DNA from: Calonectria ilicicola
Lineage: Eukaryota > Ascomycota > Sordariomycetes > Hypocreales > Nectriaceae
NCBI GenBank assembly: GCA_020809705.1
Contig: CP085832.1
Span: 496,001-560,000 of the forward strand
Direction of reading: 5' to 3'
DNA length: 64,000 nucleotides
In this document: piece after piece, positions 20,295-32,707 of the stretch
Layout of the letters: every line of letters begins with the position of its first letter
How positions within the stretch are numbered: position 1 is the first letter of the stretch
Notes under the pieces: generated by a model
Database searches by the model: none
The model's input: the letters and a program-made list of their open reading frames with translations, nothing else
Told to the model about the DNA's origin: nothing
Program-made: the position numbers and the translations under genes

Positions 20295-23200
20295 ATGGCA
20301 TCATTCTGTAAGAGCGTTTTGTTTGCGGTCTTCGCTTTCGGCTTTGGCACTGTACGAATCGCAGATGCTTCAGAAGTACCATGGCCAGCCATCCCCTCTC
20401 CCGTCTCATACTCCAAACCATCGGAAAGCCCTTTCGTTGAACCAATTTCCGTTGTAAAGGGGTTAAAGAGTGACACATACAACAACAGCTATCCCTCAAC
20501 TATAAAATTTAGTAACATTGGCGATGTATACACGTGTAAGATTGTCCTCTACTATGAATCATAGATTCGAAGCCCTTAAGCTGAAAGTGTTCCACCAGTT
20601 GATTATGGAAGAGATGTTGCGGGAAAACCCAAATTCTTGATCACTGAAGTTTCCGATTATGCGCAAATCGAAGTTAAATACAGTGAAGCATATCTGTAAG
20701 AAACATAATTCCAATGCTATGCCATTGGCTAATGGTATCTCTAGAGGGTTGGAGCACCCCCAGGCTGATGGCCCGTTTGCATTTGCGAATGCCCTTTCTG
20801 CCACATTTCGAGTGGAGACGTTTAATATTACCCAAACAGGAGAATTTATTGGATTCTTTATCCAAGGTTCGCAACGTTGGCAGTCTATTCGACTTGTACA
20901 TGGGTCCAACTTGGTAATTGAACGGGTTGGCTTCGTTTCCAGCGTGGACGAAACCCCGGTAGGTGAACCAGGGACCGATGTATCAAGTCATGAATAATTT
21001 TATTAACATTTGCACAAAAGATCGAGTCCATGCCTGGATATTTCGCATCAAGCAACTCTACATATACTGATATTTGGAACCTTGGACCACGCACAGAACA
21101 GTTGGTTTGCTATCCTCCGGGATCTCAGTCTTCCACATGGGAAATCTCCGAAAAGGGGGCTTACATTCGAGGCCAAAAGCCGGCCACTACAGGCTACATT
21201 GTAAACCTGAAGAACTATACCCTGACCTTTGAGACAATGATCGACTTTGGGGGCACTGGATGGCGTGTCGACACCGAAATTGATGCTATTCAGGCAACCG
21301 GACCAATATGTAAGCCATTTCCAACTGAATGGAACTTCTCGAAACTAAATATTCCCCGCATAACAGTTGTTCTCACTAGCGAATATCCCGAAGGTTCCTT
21401 TGCAAACATTGATCGCGATATCGTCCCTCCAAACACCTTGATCGTGGGTCGAGGATGGTCTTTGCAAAACCAGACAAGTTTACCCGGCTTCGTCCTGGAT
21501 AAATTCCCACTCAAAAAGGTATTTATTAACCGGTTGGTCCTCCTTTAGCATGCTAACGTTTAGTATCCAGAATTTGAGCGAAAAGGTGTGGCACACAATC
21601 GAGACGATATCGCCCGGTGACGATACCTACGTTGTCAAACTTGATGGCGAGGAAATTGCAAGCTTCAACGTTAGTTCTTACGGCCTTGGAGATCCAAACC
21701 CCCATATTCCAGGAGGCTTTAGCAAAGGCTTTGCCTTGGGTCCTTGGCAAGATCAGGCTGCGTGGGTGCGAAATGTCAACGTCACCCTCAACACAGGACA
21801 GTCTGTCTACACAAACCCTCTGACGTCGGAGGACGTTTTGGTAGAGTACGGTGTACAGACTAACACAGAATACGTGTGCTCCGACGCAGGAAAGCGTGAT
21901 CGCTACTCATGGCTTGGTGACCGCTTAATCTCCTCGCGCGTCACTATGTTGTCTACAGCCAGTGAAGAGTTCGTATGGGGACCGGCAGAACAGGCTCTTT
22001 CAAGACAGACTGCGGCCGGCGTGGTGCCAATCAACACTATATTTTCTCCCATCGATACAAAAAACATTCTGATAAGGACCTCCAATGTCGACCCGCTTCT
22101 TGTTGACTACGAATTCGACTTTTTAGTCGTTGCTTATGAATATTGGATCCGGTAAGAATCGACATCCCTTGATTACACCAATTGTAGAATTTCACTCATC
22201 TGTTTCTTCTCCAGATCTGGAAACGATACATTTCTACAAACCTTTTGGAACGAACTCGTTAGCGTCAGCAACTTTGCCGTTTCCCGCAGTCTTGATCTAC
22301 AAACCCAACTCTATGGAGCACCTTCTGATTCCTTTGGGACTCCGCTTTCGGGAGAGAAGGGCCAGGCACTTGGTCCTGCGAACACAATTTCCTTAATTCT
22401 TGGCCTTGAGCGGCTCGCAGATATGGCCGAATATCTTGGTCACACATCGGCTGCCGCTGCATATCGACAGCAGGCGTTATTTAGTCGTGAGGCCATTGAC
22501 ACTCTGCTGTGGAATTCTACTGGTCAATATTATGCTTCTACAGTCGGTGCAACAGGATACGATTTTATGGATATTGCTCAAGTACTTGTGGGAGGTATTG
22601 GAACAGCCGAGAAACGCAAGGCATTTATCCAGAAGCTTCCCGCTCTCAGAGTGCCGGCCGGTTATATGAACGGAACCCGTTTCTCTGATACTCCCCAGGT
22701 CGTCAATCCATATTATCAGAGCTTTATGCTGGAGGGTCTAGCCAAAGAAGATCAAACCGAGTTGGCACAAGAATTACTCGATATCACCTGGGGTCCGATG
22801 GCGCGACGAGATGTAAACTACACCGGCGCTTACTGGGAGTATGTGGTAAGTCACTTTGGCGTTGCCTTTATTATCCCTATTCCTAATTTCAGGCTATAAA
22901 TACTAACGAAATTGTTCTTTCAGAGCGCGGATGGGCAATATCCAGGACTGGACCTCTTTTCAGCCAACAGTCACTACTGGGGCAGCTATCCTACAGTATT
23001 TCTAACAGAATACGTATTGGGAATTCGTCCAGTAGAAAAAGCGTACTCGAAATTTGCCTTCGCACCACTTCGAGGCTTCAAGACAGACTGGGTACATGGG
23101 CGAGTTCCTACACCTTCGGGACTCATTTACGCAGGTTGGGGGTATGATGTAAACGGGAGAATAGTGATGGAAATCACAATTCCAGCGGGTCTTACCGCCA

Positions 23201-23307
23201 CAGTATCTCCTCCTTTCGATGGATCATTTACGGTAAATGAAGGCGAGCATCAGAATGGAACGATTATAATTTCGGGCGGTCAAAAATTCACATTGGTACA
23301 AGACTAA
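20295..23307 (+). CDS. Secreted alpha-L-rhamnosidase-like glycoside hydrolase (GH78 type)
   Basis: Seven exons: 20,295-20,535; 20,581-20,695; 20,745-20,958; 21,021-21,518; 21,571-22,151; 22,215-22,845; 22,924-23,307. All introns are GT-AG and phases agree, giving 887 residues. The N-terminus is a signal peptide (MASFCKSVLFAVFAFGFG...). An N-terminal beta domain precedes an (alpha/alpha)6-type catalytic region. GKRDRYSWLGDR is the place where GH78 enzymes carry their acidic catalytic residues. The C-terminal part includes YWEYVSADGQYPGLDLFSAN...WGSYPTVFLTEYVLGI and a terminal beta domain. Many sequons are present. Expected role: release of terminal rhamnose from plant glycosides or pectic side chains outside the cell. 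TATA element at about 20,230. Family fairly sure, substrate inferred. Confidence 0.78.
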
Positions 23308-24382
23308 GTTCAGATAGCTCCATAGCCGTTTCGATTCTTACAATCTTATTTCTATGAATGGGATCAGTCATCAACAAACGAGAGCCTTTGCATAGTGATA
23401 AATAAGCTGATTCTGGATGATATTCTGATTCGCTCCATTGTTACTGACAGATGGTGCATGGGAACTATTTGGGCATGCGAATAGATTAGCAAATGATGAG
23501 ACTTTTATAAACGAGATGGTTTTACGAATTCATAGGGACGCCATAAGGATCAAAATCGGTAGTTTTCCCACAGTAGCGGGTCAAATACTTGTTTCTCCGT
23601 TGTCTTGAGTGGATGAGTGAACCAATCAAACTACTTTCCGCCGAGGGAAGTTTTCCGCGGATTGTGAACGGCCGTGGGGAAAATCGTGGGAAACCTATTG
23701 ATGGTACGACACAATCAATTGGTATTTCCCGCGGTTCCGGCCATAGTTCTCTGTGGTCTATAGGAATAAACTGAAATTGCGCCTCAAGTTGTCTGGTAAT
23801 GGTTTCTCAATCAGATTTGGACAGTCTCCTTGCGATAAGATAAGACGCGGTTGATTTGCCAATGACATCATTTTCATTGCGCTACTGGTGGGGTTTTCAT
23901 TTTCCAATTGAGGTCGCTCATTTGCCAACAGCGCCTCAATCAAGGTCGGATTTGCGACATTTTCAGGCTGATCAAGCCTCGCATTGTGTTGTTGTGGGAG
24001 AAGAGGCTTAGAGAATCCCATTTTGACGGTTCATTTGCAGTACCTTGGGTTTTAGAATTAGGTTTTTTTTTATTTTACCACCGAAATATCTGTTTATCAT
24101 TTATATGCGTGACCAATTGTCTCATGTCCATTATGCCCGATCTCGGCTTCATCTTTTGTGCTCCGCGCGGTTAAAAACAGACGATAACACTGGGGGCAGT
24201 GCCAGTGGCTTCTGTGTGACTAACCCAGTCTGTTCCCGCGGATCCGCGGTCACCCACATGCCTCTGGCAGATTCCCCACACCCCCTCACATTCATTCTGA
24301 GCGCGGTATAAGAATCAACGACCCTTGGCGCCGTAGTGCTGCCTCCCAAGATACAGATACAGGTGCAATCGCTTCTATCACC
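23308..24382. other. Intergenic region
   Basis: No gene supported. TATAAG at about 24,308 precedes the next start by about 75 bp. The stretch 23,640-23,740 is rich in GGGAAA/TTTCCC-type motifs (GGGAAGTTTTCCGCGG, GTGGGAAACC, TTTCCCGCGG), possibly a regulatory cluster. Confidence 0.4.
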
Positions 24383-25725
24383 ATGGATTACGCGCTGGAA
24401 AATTACAAAGAATTCATTGGGAAGCCAACCTCTGAGCTTCCCACTCCAGCCTTTGTCATCAGATTACCAGTTTTGCAAAAGAATATCGAAACTCTCCATC
24501 GCGATGTCGAGAATCTCGGAATCTCTTTCCGCCCTCACATTAAAACACTCAAGGTATATATTCTGGCTGCTCTTGGCCATTGTATTTTTATGCTAATCAC
24601 GTAAACAGACAATTGAGGTGACCCGGATGATGATGGACAATGGGAAATACAAGTCCATTGTTGCATCAACACTGGCGGAAATCCGAGGTGTCCTTCCCCT
24701 AGTGAAAGAAGGCATCTTGGAGGAGGTAGGTCTATATCATCCTTCTTTACAACTAGACCTGCATTGCTAAACATCTTCAGTGTCTTTATGGCCTGCCTGT
24801 TTACCCCGGAGTTCTTCCAAGACTTGCCGAGCTGAGAAAATCCCTCCGGATTCTTCTCATGGTTGACAATGAGCAACAAATAGATCACTTGGAAAAGTTT
24901 GATGCCGATGCACCTTGGGATATCTTCATCAAACTGGACGTAGGCTCACGTCGAGCTGGAGTGGCAAGCTCCAGTCCAGCACTTCACCGCTTAGTCGAAC
25001 GTGCTGAGGCGTCATCGGCTACTAACATTTACGGCTTTTACTGCCATGCTGGACATTCATACGGCGGTCGCTCACGCACCGAAGCCGAGGATTTGTTAAA
25101 CGTGGAGATTTCCAGTGTCCTTGATGGGGCCAAGCTCCTCCCCGCTGACCGCAATATTGTTGTCTCAATTGGCGCGACACCTACAGCGCACGTGGTGGAG
25201 AGCTTGAAGACAGCTGTGCCGGCGAACATAAAATTGGAACTGCACGCAGGTTAGTTTGAGACATATGATTTCAATTAGTCTATGGCATAATGGAACCGAG
25301 GCTGACATTTCAATCTATTAGGCAATTTCCCCTGCAACGACCTTCAGCAAGTATCAACAGGCTTGGTTACCGAGGTGGATCAGGCCGCGTATGTGGCGAC
25401 AGAAGTATGCAGCGTCTATTCCGAGAGGAACGAAGTGCTCGTCAATGCCGGTGTCACCTCCTTATCTCGCGAAACTAGCGCATACTCAGGCTTTGGTCGA
25501 GTCGTAGGACATCCAGCTTGGGGAGTCGTGCGCATGTCGCAAGAGCATGGAATTTTGGGAGCCCTTGAAGAAGGTCAAGTAGTAGATGAGGTGTTCAAGG
25601 TTGGACAGCGGGTGGACGTGTACTGCAATCACGTCTGTATCACGGCAGCTGCATTTTTTGTCTTTTTCGTGGTTGACGAAAATGACATTGTGCGGGATGC
25701 TTGGATTCCTTGGAAGGGGTGGTGA
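24383..25725 (+). CDS. D-serine dehydratase-like / D-threonine aldolase-family PLP enzyme
   Basis: Four exons: 24,383-24,553; 24,609-24,725; 24,781-25,249; 25,322-25,725; 386 residues. The fold is the alanine-racemase-type TIM barrel plus the C-terminal domain of eukaryotic D-serine dehydratases and D-threonine aldolases. The PLP-lysine segment is RPHIKTLK (residues 50-57). The family's zinc site is visible as NHVC (H356, C358) near the C-terminus. Internal motifs FIKLDVGSRRAGV and YGFYCHAGHSY match the family's active-site loops. Such enzymes break down D-serine or related D-beta-hydroxy amino acids. No targeting signal is seen. Family firm; exact substrate not determinable. Confidence 0.85.
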
Positions 25726-26261
25726 TGAGTCAAAGACGAGTCAATCCAATGAAATAATTTGAATTGAGAAAGAGAGGAAATAAGTCAATGGAATGTGAAC
25801 GAAAAAAAAAGGAAACCCACCTTTTTCATCCTTAATCTTGGCTTTGCATCATCCCAACCTAACTGGCTTTATGGGCCGGCCTTGCTAGCCACTCATTCCT
25901 CTCTACTCTGCCATGTTGCTGTCAATTATGCTCTTGTCGGATTTTCGTTGCAACTCGCGAATATCCATGTCAATATACTCCTCTACAAAAAAAGGAAAGC
26001 ACTCTCGTGTCCATTGCATCACAGGCATAAACCGGCGTGCCCTTGGTAAAATTATTTCTCGATCACAGTGCACATCACCGGTCCCAAGAATACCGCCTGA
26101 CAATTTGCTCTAATAGAAGAACCATCAAAAATATTTGCCATTGCACCAATTTTGTCTCTTGAAATCCACGGAAGCACTCATGTAGCAAGGTTGAAGTAGA
26201 GAAACGTCTCCGACAGGGCCTTTCGGAGGTCGAAAATCGTCGGCCCCTCCAAAGCTAACAA
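25726..26261. other. Intergenic region between convergent genes
   Basis: Short frames only. An A-run follows the stop of the PLP enzyme (about 25,801-25,811). No structured RNA or repeat recognised. Confidence 0.45.
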
Positions 26262-27726
26262 TTAGTGGTGCGTAGCTGTTGAATGGAGGTTCAGGTCATG
26301 TGTCTTGTCCTCAGGCTCATTAAAGTGCCTACCATATACCCACCAGCAAAGGAATACAAAAATGGTCACAAGTAGTGAGGTTCCAATATACACCAGCCAA
26401 TTTTTATCCTGAGCTATTTCCACCAAGTTGGTTGTCCATAACATCTGCTTTTACATCAGTAGAAGCTCATAATCTTCAATCGACTTCTAAACATACTGCA
26501 ACATAAGTAAATGGGAGGAAAAATAACATCAAAATTGCAATGCCTTTAACGGTGTGGCTGTCGCGTGCGGTGAGTTTTGCAATCACCAGGTTGACAGCGC
26601 TGTCTTTCTGAGCTATGAGTTGGTACAACTGATATCACAGGTTAGAGTGATGATCTGCCAGAGGTTATGTTGGAAATAACAAGAAAAAGAAACACTCACC
26701 ACATTCATATTTTCTTTCTGTCTATTTGTCAATTCGGATAGACGATCCGCCATTGAGTCACATTGTACAAACGTAGCATTAAATGATTCCTCAATGCCGG
26801 TGCGACATCGCCTTGACAAAGGTTGATTTACAAGAGCAATGCGCAGCTGGTTCATTTCTTGGAAAGTTTGTTTACAAAACTTCCCAAATTTAATACTAAA
26901 AGTCATTATTGATTGACAATGACAAAGCTCCATTTGGGTAGAATGAATCTGATTGCGGAGCGTGTTGGATTTTGAGAGCTCTTTAAATCGCATCGGGTCC
27001 ATTTTTCGATGCCGCCACGATGGCTGAGCAGTGTTGGTGACAGTTTCGACTTCGACTACCTCTTCCCAAAGTCTACCAAACCACTTTGACCATACTTGGA
27101 AGCGCCTCTCGTAAATAAACGAGAGAAGATAAATCGGGTGGAGTTTTAGAAGATCAGTATGCGTCGCGCAAAACGACCTGAGGATCTCTGTCTTCATTTC
27201 GCATACAGCTGACAAACGCGAAACAATTTAGTGTAGACAAGTGAAAACGCATCGAACCAATAACACCATTCATATTGCCTGGACATCGAAAGATAATGCC
27301 TAGAGTCCAGAAGATATATCCATTAGTTTAATCGTGGTGAGCTGGTATTTAATGCAGAATGGAGTACAAACTCAGATATGCAGGATTTTCGTCATCGTCA
27401 TCATCATATTGGAGGTAAGAATGAGCATGGGGTATGAGTGTAGTAAAAAACTTTTGTGTCGTGGTGCTACAAAACCCTGCCACTTCTATTAAACTTTGAA
27501 GCGTATCTCTCCGAAGTTGTAGCGTTGCAGGTGAAGACTCCCCAAATCCGACTTCTCCAAGAACTGTTCTGCCGTGCGTCAGAAAATTTGTCGGAATGCT
27601 GCAAAATTTGTGGGATTCCTTACATAAGTACAAGCCTTGGACACTGTATTTTGTTTCCTTCTTTATCTCTTCCCCAAAAAGAGCTCTGTGACAGGAATTA
27701 GATTGGAATAATTGCGGTATTGACAC
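26262..27726 (-). CDS. CorA-like magnesium-transporter-family membrane protein (5' end uncertain)
   Basis: The supported exons are 27,208-26,700, 26,628-26,497 and 26,444-26,262, with introns of 71 and 52 bp. The C-terminal pair of membrane segments is typical of fungal CorA-like proteins: HTVKGIAILMLFFLPFTYVA, then a short loop and WLVYIGTSLLVTIFVFLCWW. Upstream LHPIYLLSFIYERRFQVW and a long helical segment fit the cytosolic domain of the family. An earlier exon (frame 27,726-27,376, acidic DDDDDE near its end) probably joins through a GTTTGT donor near 27,375, but I could not verify its start. The usual GMN pore motif of true CorA channels is not visible, as in many fungal homologues. The ion-transport function is therefore uncertain. 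Confidence 0.5.
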
Positions 27727-28848
27727 AATCTCCCATTTTGGATGTCCAGCAACGTACGTAACTCGCCAACCTCCTCCTCAAGGCAGTGTCGGTCAATACC
27801 TCATCTTGCCTCCCGGAAATGCAACTGTCCCAAATCTGAGCTTTCGTTTCAGAGGTAAATATTACATCGATTTTGGGGTGAAAGCCGCGGACTAATGAGC
27901 CTATTGGCGGTGTTCCACTCAACGGCATATAGGCACCCATGGAAAGTCGATGATGAGGAAGCTACGCTCTGAAGGTTCTGATGGATTTTATTGCACGGAG
28001 GTTAGATTTTGAGATCATAAATACGCTAGGTACTAAATTCAAATCTGACAGAAACTTGCTGAATTAGGAGGGAAAGGCGGTGCTAAGGGGCAGTGCCAAG
28101 AGGCAGGGCTTAGGCAGGGAAATTGGGCAACGTCAATTGGATGGTACAACTCAACCTGCATGATGCGGCAGGAATTCGGCATAATTATTATCCGATTCAA
28201 GTACAGAACTGTGATATTTACTTTCTGTTCATGACTACAGCAGGCATCTTAAATGTTCGCTTGAAGCAGTAGAGTCAGGGGCATGATAAGCTCAATTCAG
28301 CTACTAAATAAAGCTACCAGTAAAACAGTAACGCAAACAATCCGAGGTCTACTAGCTTTAGTAGAGTCTACAACACATCATTTATGGCACCGAGATCACT
28401 GTTAGCCATAGACGGGAATTTGTGAATCGAATCTATAGCCGACTAGTATGCGTCGCTGTGGTAGTCTTGGAAACCCGCTGCAAATACCAGGAACCTCCAC
28501 AAACTTATCAACAATGTTTCCCCAATTCTTTTTCCAACCGCCAACTCTATCCACTCTTACTAAGATATATATTTGATGAGAGCTTTAAACCGATTCCGTT
28601 CATTATATCTCTTGATCCTAATTTAAAGCTTCGAGTATCCAACACTTGCCGGGCTAGTTCTTTTCCTTAGATCAGATGCAAGTAAATTTGGGTCTGTAAA
28701 TAATGTCTCAGCATTGAGATATTGGTAATGATCAAATATCCAATGTAATTTTCTTTTGTTCATAGCGTTAAGTAAATATGATAGTGGTCTTGCATTGGAC
28801 CTCCAATGATCTGCCATGATATTAAGGTGCAAGTCGAGACGACTTTTC
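27727..28848. other. Intergenic region
   Basis: AT-richer than surrounding genes and without supported coding sequence, although the true 5' exon of the CorA-like gene may extend to about 27,940. Confidence 0.4.
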
Positions 28849-29847
28849 TTATCCACTCTGAGACTTGATTGCTGCCTCCCATTCCGTCAATAAACCCATG
28901 ATCTCAACCGAGTTCGGCCAGCTTGGCGATGGACGTTTTGCCTGCTTCAAACCCTTCGCCAAACAGTCCTCAACACGACGTATCTGGCAGTCAAGGGCGT
29001 CAAGATCCGAATTAAGGACAACGGTTTCAACAGAGCCCCCATATGTCTTAATTTCTACAATATTGTCTCCGACAACGGGTAGCCATGGGTTTGTTCTGAA
29101 CTGGAGTGATGCTTTATCTCCATGAATAACAAATCCAAAGTCATTTCCAAATGTATCTGTTGACTGGATATTTGCCAAAACACCATTTCCAAACCGGACT
29201 GTTAGAGCTGCGTCTCGGACATGGGTGGTTCCTTCAATTGACAAATTTCCCAAGCCGGTCACTTGCCTCGTCAGAAATGCTTGCGGCCCAAAGGCTGTTT
29301 CCATGATAAAGTGCAACAAGGAAACAGGGTAACAGCCGAGATTATATATGGTCCCCATGCCCATTGGGTTGGCCTTGCGCCAGATATTGGCGGCGTAGTA
29401 GCCAGAAACCCCCGAGATTTGCCCTAGTATCCCAGAGCGGATAATTTCAGCGAGCTTGTCCATCAGAGGATGGCAAAGGTACATCAATCCCTCGAGAAAA
29501 AATACATCAGCCTGACGTACAGCTTCAATCATCGCTGCTGAGTCTTCCATTGTCGTGGCGAGTGACTTTTCAGACAGAATTGGCTTGCCGCGTTTGGCGG
29601 CAGATATGGTGGCAGATGCATGCATATGGCTAGGCAAGCCCACGTATATGACGTCGACATCCGGATCATCTAGGAGCGCATCAATTGTTTGATATGTCTT
29701 GGCAATATCGTGCTTGGCTGCAAATGCGGCGAGGCGACCGGCGTCCCGGCCAAACACAGCTTCAATGCACGAACCAGGACTCTGTGCAATGGCTTTGGCC
29801 ACGGTGTTTGAGATGAAGCTCGTACCCAAAATACCCCAGCGCAGCAT
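28849..29847 (-). CDS. Gfo/Idh/MocA-family NAD(P)-dependent oxidoreductase
   Basis: Single exon, 332 residues from the ATG at 29,847; the frame extends upstream but the Rossmann start MLRWGILGTSFIS marks the N-terminus. Family members oxidise or reduce sugars, inositols, pyrroles and dihydrodiols. The dinucleotide site is the WGILGTS turn. The family's EKP motif is EKS here (residues 93-95), keeping the lysine but losing the proline. The second motif reads NLGCYPVSLLH, with Asn in place of the usual Asp. These two departures suggest a divergent substrate or reduced activity. The closest recognisable type is the dimeric dihydrodiol dehydrogenase/glucose-fructose oxidoreductase-like branch. No intron. 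Confidence 0.82.
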   Translation of the reverse strand: MLRWGILGTSFISNTVAKAIAQSPGSCIEAVFGRDAGRLAAFAAKHDIAKTYQTIDALLDDPDVDVIYVGLPSHMHASATISAAKRGKPILSEKSLATTMEDSAAMIEAVRQADVFFLEGLMYLCHPLMDKLAEIIRSGILGQISGVSGYYAANIWRKANPMGMGTIYNLGCYPVSLLHFIMETAFGPQAFLTRQVTGLGNLSIEGTTHVRDAALTVRFGNGVLANIQSTDTFGNDFGFVIHGDKASLQFRTNPWLPVVGDNIVEIKTYGGSVETVVLNSDLDALDCQIRRVEDCLAKGLKQAKRPSPSWPNSVEIMGLLTEWEAAIKSQSG

Positions 29848-31030
29848 TCTTGCAGATTTGTAGAAAGTTGTCAAAGTTGCTATACAAAGTAAGATGTCAA
29901 TCAAGGTTGCTAATGTCTACCCCGCAAAGTATTTGTGTTTAACGGACCCTTTTCGGCGACGGTCGGTGGTCCCACAGCGATGGAAATACGGATTAGTAAT
30001 CATAATCACAACATGGAGGGTCAGAGGTCTCGTGAACAATCTTTCTCGTCCTTTTCTAAATTTAATAGTTAATAATACGATTCATCCTTCATTAAAAGAT
30101 TCTCTCGGTCCTGCTAATGTTTAAATATTGCGTAATTTTTCTATGCTCAAGACTATGTGCCACTTCCCACAAGTTTGCTTCAGATTAGGGTATCTTAAAA
30201 TACTACATTATATTTAATATCACTTCTAAAGAAACACACTAATACTTAACCAAGTACTGTCTTGGATCTATAGTAACTTTGCTTCCTAGGTGAACCTATT
30301 AAGCTCTCTAGGGGGACACAAAATCAAGTATACACTTGCCTGTCAAGTAGTATTAACGTTTGGTGTTCTATTTGTCTAAAGCTCTCAAGCTTGGGAACAA
30401 ATCTAAGTCTACATCTAAATCTCAAGCATTATTGTAATAACGCCGATTGGAGAAGAATGACAACAGTTACTAAGCGGAAATAAATTCGATTCTTCCATAA
30501 AGTCCGATACTGCAGTTCGAAAGGTCATATGCTACTCCCTAGAAAGTTTCCACGGTGTTATTAGCGAACATGTAGGTTTTAGGTAGATTTGGGTTTGCCT
30601 CGGCTTGCCGAAAGAAAATCTGACTCAAATAAAACCCGAGGTACGCGAGAATGCGAGATATGCGAAGGTGGCAAATAACGGAAATACTTATTTTTAACCC
30701 ATATCCTGCCATAGGGCTAGCCAAAAACAGAAACGGATGGACAAGCAGTAGAAACATTGTTGACCCCCCTAACTCGGATGCAGTGTGCCGAGTATGCTTG
30801 AATCAGTCTTGGGATAGCCTGCGGGGTGAGACCGGGACCCAAGGCAGTAGTCTTGCCCAGACGAGGGAGGGATAAAGTAATGGCGCTCCCGCTTGATCCT
30901 GTCCACTGACAGCCGAGCTATGTATTCGGTTCCAGCTGCGTAGCTATTTATCAGCTTCTACACCAATATTCAATTTATCTTTCATAAACAATATTTTCAA
31001 TTTGGAATATTGACAAATAGCGCTTCCAAA
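29848..31030. other. Divergent intergenic region
   Basis: About 1.2 kb between the oxidoreductase and the short-chain dehydrogenase, which point away from each other. AT-rich between 30,120 and 30,540. No gene supported; probably carries both promoters. Confidence 0.45.
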
Positions 31031-32153
31031 ATGGTAGACCAAGATACACTTATTGGCCAGGTATGTGCTCACTGCTAATAACTTAGGAGGTTGAGCCCGC
31101 TGAATCTATCATAGACGGTGTGTATTGCGGGCGGGTCTCGAGGTCTAGGTAGGATTATGGCGATACATGTTGCGCAAAAAGGTAAGAGTTCTTGGGTACC
31201 GCAAGCTCAGTGCCAGGTTTGGTCTGATAGTGTCGCTTCCAGGAGCTAACGTTATCATCCTTGCTCGGAATATTGAGAACCTTCAGGAGGCCAAGGGGGA
31301 AGTCATGGCCGCCCGTCAATCACAGGAGCAGATTATTCACATCATTTCTGTCGACCTCAGTGACCACAAGGCTGTAGGGAATACATAGAAATGCGCACAT
31401 GCCTACAGCCCAAGCTAACCGGCCATACAGGTGAGAAATGCCATGTCGGAACACAATGTCACGCCAGACATGCTGATTTGCAGCGTCGGTGGCACCACTC
31501 CGGCTCAAATAGGTTTCCTTGTAGACCTAGCACCGGAGGCACTTGCGGCTTGCTTTTCGTCCAATTACCATGCTGCCCTATTCATTACACAGTGGTGTGT
31601 GCAGCGTTGGGTCCAACAGCCGGATCCAAATCACACCAGACGCTTGGTATATATTGCTTCCGCCGCTGCGTTTGTTTCCCTCCCAGGCTACGCCGCTTAT
31701 ACACCAGCAAAAACTGCTGTCCGAGCATTAGCAGATACGCTACGCCAGGAGCTGCTTTTGTACGGTGATGAGAGCATGTATCGTGTGCACATTGCCTTTC
31801 CTGGGGCGTTCACCACGGATGCATTCATGCTTGAACAGGCGACCAAGCCACAGCTTCTCAAGGACATGGAAGGGTCAAACTACTCGGACAGGGAGGAATT
31901 GCTTAAGAAGGTGCAGAGTGCTGAAGAAATTGCCACAAAGATCTTGGACGGTATCAGAAAGGGACGTTACAATATCACAACAGACCGAACGACCGATCTA
32001 ACTTTGAACAACATGCGGGGTCCAAGCCCTCGGGATAGCAGTCTTTATGATGTGTTAATGTCTTTTGTGAGCTGTTTTGTTTTTCCTATTGTGCGTCGGC
32101 GATTCGATAAAATGACTGTTAAATACGGCCTGGAAAATTCCCTTAGGAAATAA
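31031..32153 (+). CDS. Short-chain dehydrogenase, 3-ketodihydrosphingosine reductase-like
   Basis: Four exons: 31,031-31,060; 31,115-31,181; 31,243-31,373; 31,431-32,153; 316 residues. The cofactor motif is AGGSRGLG (residues 15-22). The catalytic set is visible as N121 (SSNY), S153 (YIASAAAF), Y166 and K170 (YTPAK). The C-terminal part ends in a hydrophobic stretch (YDVLMSFVSCFVFPIV) followed by basic residues, as in the ER-membrane reductases of sphingolipid synthesis (KDSR/Tsc10). A paralogue with another substrate is equally possible. The very short first exon (10 codons) is supported by a clean GTATGT donor and frame. Confidence 0.78.
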
Positions 32154-32707
32154 CTCTGCATTGGGTGAAAATGTGTAAATGCATTTATATAAGATGGCTG
32201 ATTATTTGGAGCTAATATCTAAGAATGCATTATTATACGGTTTGTCGTAACTGTGACTTTGTTTATTATATAAAAAGATAAGAGCCATTGAAACATGCAG
32301 GCATTTTCATAAGAGTTTTAGTTCCTCCGAAAAAAGGACAGAGAACTTGAAGTCTAAAGGCAACAGAAAATACACACACCTTGATAGAGAGAAATGGAAC
32401 ACAAATATCCTTAGACGCACACCCGAAAGCAAACGCGCGCGGGCGATCAATCAAAATGTCCCGCAAATGCTTAACGTCTAGATAACAAGGCAGCAAGCCT
32501 CCATCGACGGAGGTGACGCGCCCATATATCCAAAGGGATGTTCAACCCAACTGTATCTAGCTTAGTCAAACTATTAAAGCATACTCTCACAATTTGCAAT
32601 GTAGAATGGAAACGAGGTGTTTATTGATCCTATTATATTCAACTGCTTCGCTTTATTACGCTGGGAATCATGGTATTTTGTGATTCTACAACCGATATTT
32701 CGTACAG
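32154..32707. other. Intergenic region between convergent genes
   Basis: AT-rich 3' regions of the dehydrogenase and the zinc-finger gene; nothing further recognised. Confidence 0.4.
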
